A DNA stretch of 64,000 bases from Polyporus tsugae (taxonomy: Eukaryota > Basidiomycota > Agaricomycetes > Polyporales > Polyporaceae): the NCBI GenBank assembly GCA_024305745.1, contig JAHRBS010000001.1, positions 558,001 to 622,000 of the forward strand. The letters run 5' to 3'. The notes beneath the pieces were generated by a model. The model was not told where the DNA came from, did not search any database, and saw nothing but the letters and a program-made list of their open reading frames with translations. The translations under genes were made by a program, and so were the position numbers. This document shows, piece after piece, positions 1-11,305 of this stretch. Position 1 is the stretch's first letter. Every line of letters begins with the position of its first letter.

Positions 1-2283
1 CGCGTGACTGACGACGCTGGTACTGTTTGTAGGATCGTTCAGACGTTATGGGCGTGGTTCTTCCTCATGTAAGTACCCTCTTCATTTTTCTGCTGGACGG
101 ACGACAAGGGCTACGAGGGAGGCGGGATATCGTCCCCGGGACGGGTGGAGGCGTGTGTGGGGTAATGTGCGCCAAATGTGTTACCCCGCGCGTTGTGATG
201 GTGCGCGTGATTGACGGCTCCTCGCGTCTGGGTCCACGGGACACATCAGTCCCCGTCGCGCTCGCAGGTCCCAATCACACCTCCATCCTGCGACGAGAAT
301 GCTTCTCGGACTAATCGTCAAGCCTTCGATGTAGCAATCGCCAGGTCAAGGGCAGACGGACTCCACTGGATTCTGTATGCTATGACTCTCCGCAGTTGAG
401 CGGTACATCGAGCGGAGTCGTCCACCACATCACCTCCACAGTGTTCGCATCCTTCACGAACTGACATCCTGATGTTCTCAGCGTTATTGCATTCCGATTC
501 ATCCCCAATTCTGTCGTAACGCGCCCGGTCGAGACGGTCTGGGTGCCATGCGTCCAGACGCCGTTCTTCAACCTCCCGAAAAACGTGCGCCTTGGGATGG
601 GCTGGCTCGCCCTCCTGGGCATCATCTTCGGCTCCGCATTCGGCTTCAAGCTCACTGGCGTTAGTGCCATTTCTGTCCGAGTGGTTAACAACCAAGGACG
701 TTGATATACGCCTTTTCTATCCCCAGAACACCAGCTACGGCGACCGCGCCATCTCCGTCCTCGGTCTCTTCGTCTTCCAGTTCTGCCTCTGGGCATCCTC
801 CAAGCATCGCAAGCACATTCCATGGTATGCTCCCCTCGGTTGCCCTTGTCTTTGGTCGCATACACACATGTATATGCTAACGAGCGGTGGAGGGCGACCG
901 TCATTGTTGGCCTTACCCTCCAGCAGGCGATCGCCATGTTCGTGCTCAAGTCCGGCGCGGGGTTCAAAATCTTCAAGTGGATCGCCTTCCTTGCCTCCGA
1001 CTTCCTGGCCCAGGGTCTTGCTGGCGCCACCTTCTTCTTTGACGCAGAGACTGTCCAAACCAAGCATTGGTTCTTCGTCAACACGGTATTTATTCCCGCA
1101 TAACCGAACATCGCCATGTACTGAGCACTCCGATCGGCCCTCAGCTCTCGACCATCATCTTTTTCATTGCCTTCGTGCAGATGATGTACTATCTTGGCGT
1201 TATGCAGTGGCTCATCAAGAGCTTGTACGTCTCATCTTTGCTGGAACAAAGGTCGTCTTGAACTCACCCTTGTGTTCGAAGCGCATGGTTCTTCTTCAAG
1301 ATCATGGACATTTCTGGTGCTGAGGCGGTCGTCGCTGCTGCGTCGCCCTTCATTGGCCAGGGCGAGTCTGCGTGTCTCGTCCGCCCCTACGTGGACTACA
1401 TGACAGAGTCGGAGCTCCACCTCACCATGACTTCCGGTCAGTCCCTCCCCTGCATCTCGCACAGGCACTTTAATTGACCCTCGCTGCACTGCAATCAGGC
1501 TTCTCCACCATCGCCGGCTCCGTGCTCAGCGCATACATTGGCCTCGGTGTGCCCCCGGAGAACTTGGTCACCGCCTCCGTCATGTCCATCCCCGCGTCCA
1601 TCGCCATTTCGAAACTGCGCATGCCGGAGATAGACGAGCCCGTCACCCGTGGCCACGTCACCGTCGATCGTGGTCAGGAAAAGGACCAGCCCGCGAACGC
1701 GCTGCACGCCTTCAGCAAGGGCGCCGTCTTCGGTCTCATCGTCGCCGGCCAGATCCTGTACGTCTCCCTCTCCCCATCCCCCTCCCCGGTGCGCATATAC
1801 TGACCTCACCCACCGCGCCCTCTCCAAAGGACCAACGTGCTCACCGTCGTCTCCCTCGTCGCGACGATCAACGGCCTGCTGACCTGGATCGGCAAGGGCT
1901 TCGGCATCGACGCGCTCACGCTGCAGCTCGTCCTCCGCTACGTCTTCTACCCCATCACGTTCTTCATGGGCGTCCCCCGCGCCGAGATCCTGCGCGTGTC
2001 CGAGCTGCTCGCGACGAAGCTCGTCGAGAACGAGTTCGTCGCGTACCTCGACCTCCAGGCGATCACGCACAGCGACAACCCGCTCTCGGACCGCGCGTTC
2101 ACCATCGCGTCGTACGCGCTCTGCGGGTTCGCGAACCTCGGCTCGCTCGGCATCCAGGTCGGCGTCCTGAGCGCGCTCGCGCCGAGCCGCGCGAAGATCA
2201 TCGCGCGCATCGCCGCGTCGGCCATGATCTGCGGGTTCATCTCGACGATGCAGGCGGCGGGCATCGCGGGCATGCTTGTCTGA
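1..2283 (+). CDS. Concentrative nucleoside transporter (CNT family), 3' part
   Basis: Proton- or sodium-coupled uptake of nucleosides across the plasma membrane. The gene enters from the left edge, so the start is not visible. Joined exons read through successive membrane segments: the segment at about 600-655, [16 protein letters not shown] at about 755-800, then exons at about 890-1085, 1140-1227 and 1285-1436. The C-terminal half (1498-1758 and 1831-2283) carries the CNT signature region: [16 protein letters not shown], the following PASIA stretch, ITFFMGVP and [10 protein letters not shown]. Introns are about 60-70 nt with clear GT..AG ends, for example 1437-1497 and 1759-1830. The stop is TGA at 2281-2283. 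The exon structure left of about 480 is uncertain. No frameshift is seen. Confidence 0.88.
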
Positions 2284-3458
2284 CCGCGCCCACGGTCTGA
2301 ATGCCGTCCGTCTCTCCCCTCTCTGGGCGTCTCGGTTGTGTGTGTGTACGATGCGGGGTGGTGGTGTTGGCGGTGGTGGTGGTGTCGGCGTAACTAATAT
2401 GGGAATGCGCGCGACGTGAGTACTGAGTGGGTTGGTTGTTCGGCCTGCAGTTGTTATACCTTATTGCTACATATCTCGCGGGCCCCGGATCGGCGGACAC
2501 CGTAGAGTGTACACGACCTGTAACTGCATAAAACTTGGATAACATGATCCAATATTCTGATCACGATATGTAGATGTCCATTTACGTATACTGGACTGAT
2601 TCAGATCGATCGGGGACGGGAGGTCGTCAGCCGTCGAGTCGAGGGAGGTGAACGTTAGATCAGAAAGACGTGTTTGGATCCATGGCTATTGAGTGCAAAT
2701 TGAGTGATCGAGGGGTTTCAGATGAGGTTTGTGCTGGAGAAAGTCGCAAAAGTCGAAAATAAGGTCCTTGCTGGGCAATTTCAAATTGGCATCGGCAACC
2801 ATGATACACAGAGTGTGGGGACGAACTCGGAGCTAGCGACATGTGAGAGAAAAATTGCGTAGCGTTTTAGGATGGCCAGCAGAACAGTCGATGAACCCTC
2901 AGGATTACTTCCCAAGGCAGTCGGGGGGGATTCCATGGTGAGACGAGTACGACGTGGAGAAAGAGAGGTACTTATAGTCAGTGAGAGAGGCAACTACTAC
3001 ATCTCCGAGTCCGAATCTGAAACCTGGATCTGCTCGAGTCTGTTCAAGATCTTTCAATGTTAGCGGCATAGCATACATACAATATAAAATGGAAGACAAA
3101 TACAGATCCAACAACTACGCACCATTCAGACCGCAAATTTAGTGGAGAACCACGCGTAGCAATGTCTTAAAGCGATGCTAGTAATCCTGTACGAAGGTGG
3201 AGAGGAGTCTGAGGGTAGGGAGCACTATGAGACGGCATGACGGTCGTCAGAAGCCGCAATCGTGCACTGGCAGCCGTAAGTATGAGTGGGGGTGGAGGAT
3301 GTACATCCCTCACGTTATCGAGATGAGTCGAGTAGAAAAAAATACAGACGAGCAGAGTAGCGGGTAGTCAGGGACTCAGAGCAAGCAAGCAAGAGCAAGA
3401 GACAGCAAACGTCCAACGGGATCGGAACACCGGTAACGCATCGACTCACCACTAAACC
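2284..3458. other. Intergenic, convergent 3' ends
   Basis: This lies between the 3' end of the nucleoside transporter and the 3' end of the minus-strand Zn2Cys6 gene. A short GT/GGT-rich stretch lies near 2335-2390. The small open frames have no recognisable motif, and I see no gene here. Confidence 0.6.
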
Positions 3459-6400
3459 CTAATACCCCTGGTGCGCAAACGCAGACGGGAAGTGGATCAC
3501 CGGGTCGCGCATCGCCCGCAAGAACTCGGGCGAGAAATGCTGCGTCGTGAACGTGAAGTCCTGCGACGGTAGCCCCGCCGCTCCGGCTCCGCCCGGTCCT
3601 GGCATGACCATCTCCGCCCTCGCGCTCCCGTCGTCCGGGTGTCTGGCGGGGCCGACAAGGCCCGCCCCAGCAGAGGCGTCCGTCTGACCCTCGAGCACCG
3701 GCCACCACGAGTCGTACCCGGGTATGTACCCGGCGTACGTGCTGGGGGCGGCGCCATCGCGTTGCAAACCCGGGTGGTATACATGCGACGGCTGAAAGTG
3801 GGGCTGACCGTTGTGCGCAGCCGGTTGGTATCCAACGGGGACACCGACGACGGTTGAGACGGATGTCACGCCTCGTGGTGGCGGCGGGAACGTGATGTCG
3901 TCGAAGGCGACTTCCGCGGACCGTTTCTGTCGCGTCGAGCCCTGGGACTGGGGTTGAGTTTGGGATTGACTTTGGGTGCCTTCGGAGGGTCTCCTCGAGG
4001 GTAAGTTGAGAGTCCGGTCGACGTGGACCTTGGCATTTTGGACCAAGTCACGCACGCGGTAGGCGGTTATCCACGTTTGCTGGCAAGTGGCGTACGAAGT
4101 TAGCAGGCTTGGGATTTTGGCAAGACGCGAACACAGGAACGAACCTCCAAGCCTGCAAGCGCATTGATAAGCTTTTGTAGCGCGACGCTCGCCTGTGTGT
4201 CCATCGGCCTGAACCTCACTGTAATCCTGATCAGCAACCACAATGTCTTGCACGTAGTGAGGCAAATTCATACATGTGACGACACATAGTATACTGCAAA
4301 ACGAGTTGTAAGCCAATATAAAGTGCAGGTAATTGGCAAGACGTACCCCGCTGCCTGCAAGCAATTGGATAGGAACGGCGGAGCCCACTTCATGTGATAC
4401 GTATCCTGATATAGCATGGCTGCATACAGGTGTCCTGTCAGCTTCACAACACACCGACAGCAGCAAACACACACGTACCAAACGAGGCGATTTGGTGCGC
4501 AGCGCTTTGGCAGATATCAAACGACTCCCACGGAACAGGGTCCGGGTCAAGCGAAGGCGACCCCGCCCGCGCCAAACTAATGGGAATCAACACTGTCAGC
4601 ACTGACATCATCAGTCGTCCGCTGCAAACCTACTCTGAGCCTTTAGGAATGCTAGAGAAAATAGGTGGTCAAAATGGGGCATGCAGACGCGAGAAAGAGA
4701 AGCCCATACAACGGTCGGTGCATGAGCAGGACGATGGCCCAATACTGAATGTGCATGGCCAGGATGTGCGGCGCGGGACAGGGCCGGTTGCTTGAGAAGG
4801 TGTAGTTGAGGTGGTCGGGGAGCTCGAGCGACCACTGCGTCAGACGATGATAGAGCTGTTCTCGCAGGGTGCGACTGGGGATGACGTTCGCCCGCGATAC
4901 GCGATAGATCTTTGCGAGTACTTCCCCAGCGATAACGTCTGGGGGCACAATCAATCCGTTAGCTCGCTTTGATGCTGAAGCAGAAGGTGTCGGACCGGTG
5001 CTTACAGAGCGACGAGAGGTAGCGGAAGTAGCTGACGTACATGGCCGGGATCGGCGTGAAACGGCCGTAGAGTGGGTCCGGAGGACATGGTTGCCACAAT
5101 TTTTCAACGTCGTCCTGAATGGCATGTCTATAGTCAGTAGCGTCGCTCGTGTTCTGTGGCATGCTAGGACATACTGGCGGGATGTCTAACAGAGGAGTCG
5201 AGAAGTCGCCCTCATGAATGCCAATGGTCCGACCAAGGAACAACGCTGAGAACCTGAGCATGACATGGGTTAAATGGTGTGGTCGAAGGGAGGGAGGGAG
5301 AGCCTGGAACTTACTTGTCAGCAAGACAACATGCCCACCAGATCCGCTTCCGGATCGTTTTCTCCTTCTCGGTAAAGAGCTCGCGGCCGTTATGTGTCCA
5401 TTTATCGGGATTCCGGTTGAGGCCAAGATCCAATGCCTAGGGTCCCGATCAGCAAAAGTATAGGAGAACTTCGTCAGGAAAGACTTGCCATTCGAGTAGC
5501 CATGCCTGAATACCGCGCCGGTAAACCCTGTGTGGCTCATATGACGAGCTATGGGGACTTACCAATATGCAACCACCCCTCCTCCAAGCTTCCTGTGGTC
5601 GAGACGAGATGGTCAACAGCGAGCCCATACCAGCAACCCGACACAGACACATACCGGCACCGAACTCGCGTATCCCGAGCAGGATCAGCGCTTGCACAGT
5701 CGAGGAGCGACTCTCGTGATAGATCGTGTCGAGGATCGTCCGAGCGTCCTTGGTATAGTCCCCGGCTGGGTCGACACCCTCACCCGCTCTGCCGTCGCGC
5801 GGGTCGAGGTGGCTCGCGGCATACGCGAACATGGCGAGGAGCAAGAGCTTGGAGAGCCTCTGCGGCCGCTCTGGTCGAACATCTTCCCCTGGGGTATGGT
5901 CGTCGTCCTCCGGGTCTCGGTAACTTCGTTGCAGGGTGGGGATCAGCGGGAAAATACAACTCTCATCAGAGTATTCGAACTTACCCATATTTCCTAATTG
6001 GAGGGGTAAGTAATGAAACTAGTTAACAGCAGGGAGACCGGGCACGTACTGAGCGTTGTATTGTGCCATGAAGGACTCCTCATCCAGCACAGGAATCGCT
6101 GGATTGGCATAGGTGAAGAACACTTGAATTAGGTAGTCCTGGACATGGACAGGAGGTGGATGTATCGAGTCCTGGACTACTTGCGCGTGCGAGAGAGCTA
6201 TGCTTCGACCAGCACCGTTTGGTGGACCCGGCCAGATTTTGGCCATAGGAAAGCGCCTGTTAGGTCGCGTTGAGAATCACGCTGCCCAAGAAAAGGTAGT
6301 GGAACCGGAGTACGAACCAGATCCCCTTGGAGTTCCTTTCGTCGCTGCGCTCTGTCAGCGCAAGGAGCTGCAGCCCTGCGGAGTTTCCGTGATAACGAAC

Positions 6401-7746
6401 CTAGCAAGAGCGTTTAGCACAGCAGGTCCGAGACAGATGGATACCCTTGGACTTACCTCCCTGTTCTCATCGATCGACAGGTTCCCGAAGGCGTTCGCGC
6501 AATCGTCCAGGTTGTCGCCATCTGCGTTTGCATCTAGAAGGACCGCAGGTTACAGTCAGGTCAACGTCACACGTCCTTCGCGGCGTAAGGACGCACCACG
6601 CTGGGCCGGCGGCACGGATAGCCGGGCCCGTACTGAACCTCCTGACGAAGAAGGACCGTCTAGCCGTCTCCTGATTCTTGGTGGCTCTGAGCCGTAGCTG
6701 TCGGTCGATTCACCGGGAGGCGACGCCGCCGAGCGTGGGCTCAGAGACTGGCTGGTGGAGGGAGTGCGGACGAGCCTGGCGGAGAGGCGGTCCTGCCATG
6801 CGAGCGTGGGACGGGTTTTCCGGATTTGAGGGTCTGGATACGCGATTCAACACACAACCATGAATATCGCCTGACGAAGGCGGCTGTGCGTCGATATGTA
6901 CCTGTTGCGATGACGGATTCGATGACGTTCTCGCGCGTCACCCTCGACTCGCGGCGGGAGCGATGGCTGACTGTCTTCGGCTGCTCGGCGACGATGGATG
7001 CGAAGAAGTTGTCTGTGGTCGTGTCTATCGACCGCTTTTTGCGACCCGTGTTTCCCTGGATGCAAATGAGGAGACGGGTGTCAGACACGGCGCGTGTGTG
7101 CGGTATGATGCGGGAATAGTACAGACAAAGGGGCCAGCGTCGACCGTCTCGAGAATGTACCCCGCGAGCTCATCCTGGCCTAATTCTTCGATGATCGACT
7201 GCGACCGCGGATCCGTTGAAGACATGATCGCAGCCAACACGCTCTCGACTTGGTGCAAGCGGTGCTCTAGAGCCTGGATGTAACCCTTGGGGGGTCCTCG
7301 CCGGAAACTGGGCGCTGTATGTGTGATAGAGTTAACGGGGGCAAAAGGCACATCAACATAGAAGCATATCATCATACCCGTGTACGTGCATTCTATGATA
7401 GAATGCGATGCAAGAGGGGTAGTTCAGCTACCGTAGCATCCGTGAGATCCCGCAAATAAGCTCACCTGCCCCCGTCGACGCGCACGACTTGCACGGGTCA
7501 CCCTCGTTCGGCGCGGGCTGGCATTTGCTCTTCGACTTCCTGCATCTGTCGCATGCTGCATCCCCCGAATGTGAGTCCGTGCCCGGTAAAGTACACGAAT
7601 ATATGCTAGTATGGCTGACCTTTCGCGATCCTCTGTGTCTTCCCCTGACCGGACGGGCACGCACCGGCAGCGTCGTCATCAGATCCGTCCGCAAGATCAC
7701 TTGCACGCGGCGGATTCGGCTTTGCAGCAACCTTGCCCGACGGCAT
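3459..7746 (-). CDS. Zn2Cys6 fungal-specific transcription factor with a microexon in the zinc cluster
   Basis: Nuclear DNA-binding regulator. The ATG at 7746-7744 opens MPSGKVAAKPNPP. After one intron the zinc cluster ACDRCRKSKSKC begins, continues to PCKSC, and its sixth cysteine comes from a 15-nt exon (7378-7392, ECTYT). A linker GPPKGYIQALEHRLHQVES follows, a coiled-coil-like dimerisation segment typical of this family. The middle exons (about 6246-4700) fit the fungal_trans domain: VQDYLIQVFFTYANPAIPVL, then LLLLAMFAYAASHLDPRDG, LFLGRTIGIHEGDFSTPLLD, and ILAMHIQYWAIVLLMHRPL. The C-terminus is a Gly/Pro-rich tail ending SAFAHQGY, with TAG at 3461-3459. There are about ten introns, not all resolved. 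The target genes are unknown. Confidence 0.85.
7378..7392 (-). other. 15-nt microexon encoding the sixth zinc-cluster cysteine
   Basis: On the minus strand the segment AATGCACGTACACGG lies between an acceptor (..CATAG) and a donor (GTATGA..). It joins the upstream exon ending TG-GCA-G to the downstream exon starting CG-CCC to give TGAECTYTAPSFRRGPP. Flanking introns are 7393-7465 and 7315-7377. Without it the cluster has only five of its six cysteines. Confidence 0.7.
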
Positions 7747-8670
7747 CGACCTATCTGCGCCCTCCAGACAGTACACAAGTGGTTCGAGAGTCGACCAGTG
7801 TCCGGTCACAGCGTCGCGGAGGAAAAAGAACAAGGATGGGGGCCAGTGCGAAGAGCACAAAGCGACGAGTCAGTACTGCAAATTGCGTCAGACACAGCGA
7901 TCGGCGATCGAGCTGCAGGTTGTAGGTCCACGGCGGTCCACAGCCTGAGAGGGGTCTTCGTACTACCTTCGCACTTTCACAGGTGTTGCGTGCTGCGCTA
8001 TCTCCGTCAGGATCCACGCGGATGACCACTCGAGCCCACGTCGTTGTCCGTTCAAGACGCACTAGTGCGATTGGGGCAAGGTTTTGGCAACTCCTCCTCC
8101 TGACGATGCACAGATGGTCGATGCTAGAGGTCGTGGGTGTCGAGGTAGAACGATACGAGTGAAAGGTAGGCGTCACCTGGTGGTGGCCACGCTCGTGCCA
8201 TAAAACCTTGCCCCATGAGCGACTGAACATGGAGTCCACCAAGCCAGGCCACCAACCCCCAAGGCCGATTACAGATTCGGATCACACGGTCGTCAAATTG
8301 AAATATGTCGTGCACAGCGATCAAAAGCAGCGCGATGATTGGCGGATTTTACTTATCTACGTGAACGTGAGCTCGAGTCGAGTGTGGGGTCCGAAGAGAC
8401 ATACGTAAGTAATTACTGCGGCGAACCCAGCGGCAATGCATGTTTACCATATTATTCTGATGTCGGTGCCGGCACCTTCGCAACGCAAGAACATTAGCTG
8501 AACCTTTCCTGCGTCCCATTTGATTTCCTTTGTATGATATGGTACCTACGTCTGCAGTAAATTATGTACTATTGCACACAGTATTATCGTCCACCAGAGA
8601 GAGCCAAGGAGAACGTTGTATGTAGCGCAAAGAGAGCGAAAAGAAGCAATACCAAGAAACCCCAATATGC
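7747..8670. other. Intergenic: promoter side of the Zn2Cys6 gene and 3' side of its neighbour
   Basis: No coding segment is recognised. It contains the upstream region of the minus-strand Zn2Cys6 gene and the 3' flank of the membrane-protein gene ending at 8671. The sequence from about 8400 to 8640 is AT-richer than its surroundings. Confidence 0.55.
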
Positions 8671-10176
8671 TCAGAAGTAAAGCCCCACCCACCCCTGCGA
8701 CTTGACCAGCATCTTATCGCCACCCTCCCTGCTCCCGACGTACGGCATCCTCCCGTCCTGCTTGAACGCGTTCTGGAGGCCCGTCGCCGAGAACGACTTC
8801 GCAGTGAGGTCGACCGTGCCGTTGAACCCTGCCTCGGTGTACGTCAGGTACGTCCCTTTGCCGTTCATGCTGCAGTGGTGCGTGCTGTCGATCGGACGAT
8901 GCGCGAGGCCGGGGTGGTTCACGAAGAAGACGTCCGCGCGGCCCGCGCCACTCGACGTGAGCAGCTTCACGGGCGCGGGCCACTCCGCGCTCGACGGTGC
9001 CGGGTGGAGGCGGACGTGCATCGTCGCGTTGCCGCGCTGCGTGCTCAGCGACGCCTCATCCACGACAGTCACATCCCCCACGAGCCAGCCCTGGATGAGC
9101 TGGAGGTCCAACTTGTTCGCGTGGATGCCCTCGGTCGCGAGGACCATGTTCCTCTCGTCTAGGCGGTACATGGTCACGAACAGGGAATTGAGGTTGAAGT
9201 TCGAGTCGGGGTCGAACTTGATCTGCGTTACCGAGTGTGACTGGATGTGGAGCGTCTTCACAGCAGGCGGGAGGTAGATGGTCACGTCAAAGCGTATGCA
9301 CTTGTTGGCGAGGGGCGTGGGCGTGGCGAGCTGGAGTCGGCTGCTCTTTATGCCTTCGGAAACCTCCTCCTGGGTAGGGTAGTCGAAGACAACCGCGCCC
9401 AAGAGCCCCTCCGACGTGGCTCTGATATTGAACTCGTATTTGACCTCCTTGAGGTCCTCATCGCCCTGCGCGACGACAATCGTGCCGACAGCGCCTCCAC
9501 GGAAATCGAGTGAGTGGTCGCCCCTGTTCTGGTTCTGGCCGACCGGTACAAATATCTCTCGTTTGCCACCCTTGTACACGTACGGGGCGTCCAGGCAACC
9601 GAGGGACGTACTGAATTCCGGCATGCCCTCCAGACCGGTTTCCTTCGGCTAAACATATCCAAGTCAGAGGGAACGCCTGCGACGGGGTGGAAGACATTGC
9701 ATACCGATGTAGCCCAAAGGATGAGCTTGACTGCCTGCCATGCCAACAGCAGAACGCACACAATGCCGAGGGCTTTCCAGAACAGTCCGCAGCTGATGGT
9801 GAGAACATGAGCGACGACCGCGCAGGCGAACTGTGAATGACGTCCGACATACCGCATACCGCAGCAGAGGCAGCAGTCTGCCTTCCGCTGACGCCTCGCC
9901 CGCCCGCTGGGCAGCGAGGTGTCGAGGAGCGAGGCGCCGTCCGGCGCGTCCTCGTCAAGGTTGGGGGTCCTCAACGCCACGGGGCCATGGCCAAGTCCGT
10001 CCTCTTCGTTGGGGAGCGACGAGTCTACAAACGTACCCGCGGATCGCCGTCGTGAACCCGCTGAATCCGCACAGAAGCAATGAGCGTCACTCACATTCGT
10101 CGTAGTGCTCCTTGAGCTTGAGCGCGACCATGACCGTCCCGAGCATCGCCCCGAACTTGCCTACGGGCCCTGCCAT
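8671..10176 (-). CDS. Conserved fungal single-pass membrane protein of unknown function
   Basis: The ATG at 10176-10174 opens MAGPVGKFGAMLGTVMVAL. A 5' intron (donor at about 10094) leads to an exon with DSSLPNEEDGLGHG and a basic, cysteine-containing stretch (RARRQRKADCCLCCGMR). A hydrophobic segment, LGIVCVLLLAWQAVKLILWA, follows at about 9780-9720. The large last exon (about 9650-8671) is a beta-rich region of roughly 310 residues containing VTIYLPPAVKTLHIQSHSVT and DPDSNFNLNSLFVTMYRLDE, ending WVGLYF-TGA. The layout suggests a short cytosolic basic region, one membrane anchor and a large lumenal or extracellular adhesin-like fold. I recognise the type as common in Agaricomycetes but cannot name a function. 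Confidence 0.75.
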
Positions 10177-11305
10177 CCTTCGCGACCTGAAGCTTGAGAG
10201 AGCGGGTTGGTGAAAGAGAGTGTTGAAGGGGGAAAAGAGGATGCTTGAACGGGGGCGTGGGGGTGGATTTGTATGGGCGCCGGGATGCTGACCGATGGCT
10301 GGGCGCGACCGGCGAGTTGCGGCTTGAGGGGGAAAATGGATGGGCGGGGGACGAGTCCATATGTAATGGACGTCGTGTTTATGCCAGGGTCCTTACGCAT
10401 GGGATATCCGACGGGACCGCCATACACCCGCCAGGCACTGTTCGCTGCGCGATGCCGCACTTATCGCACGATGAGCGGCCGAAGTAAATAAGCTTGCCGT
10501 CTAGTGCTTCATCGTCGTCGAAATGATGGGCTGGGAGATTCAAGCCGCCTTGCATGGCCGCAGTGGTAGGGTATGAGAGAACGGTGTTGAGAAGTGAGAA
10601 GTTCAAGCTCTAGAGGAGGAGGAGGAGGGGGAGGAGGAGGAGGAGGGTGTGTGGAACTTTTGATTGACTCTGGGTCTTGGTGGCTGTGTTCACTATTCCG
10701 AGTTGGGGGTTCTCGGGGTCGCTGCGGCTTGATATCGGGAAATGGATCCACCCTGCAATTGACCCAATTGTTAACTTTATGTAAGTTCCGCGTGCTGCAG
10801 GTACTCCAAGAAACTCAAAAATGCCGTTTCCAACTTTCAAGAAGGCTACAACGCGATAGAATGCATCCGTATTACCTAGAGCCGAACGATCTACAGCATA
10901 TGGTCAACGAGGGTATTACCAATAATAAAAAGACAGTACTAGGGGTTCCCATATCGTATCGAGCGATCCGCATACATAACATTAATACGAGAGAGGATGG
11001 ACGGCTGGTGAGTGAGCGAGACTTCTAGCTAACTAACAACTGCTTGCTGGTCGAGTCGGTGATGACGATTATGAGATGGTGAACAGACGAGAGCGTCCGT
11101 GAGGGGTAAATGGCGAGAACGAGAGGACAGAACCCGATGCGGAAAATAGTACACAAAGCAAAAACATGCATCCACAGCAGAGATAAACGATCTGCACAGC
11201 ACACAAAGGTATGAGGTCAGGACCATGTCACACGCCCAGACCCACTAAGAGAAAGGGGACTCACGAAAAGACGGAGAGCTGGACTCCGCGACGCCGACGT
11301 CGCTG
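10177..11305. other. Intergenic with GGA microsatellite
   Basis: This covers the 5' flank of the membrane-protein gene and the 3' flank of the Sec7 gene. A purine-rich GGA/GGGGA simple repeat lies at about 10611-10647. The open frames seen here are driven by that repeat and show no domain. Confidence 0.6.
10611..10647. repeat. GGA-type microsatellite
   Basis: A run of GAGGAGGAGG interrupted by GGGGGA units, about 37 bp long. It is purely purine on the plus strand. Confidence 0.8.

Noticed and set aside
592..1323. Long plus-strand open frame of 243 codons over the transporter
   Set aside because: It is in a different frame from the CNT exons and Ser-rich without domain; the spliced CNT reading explains the DNA.
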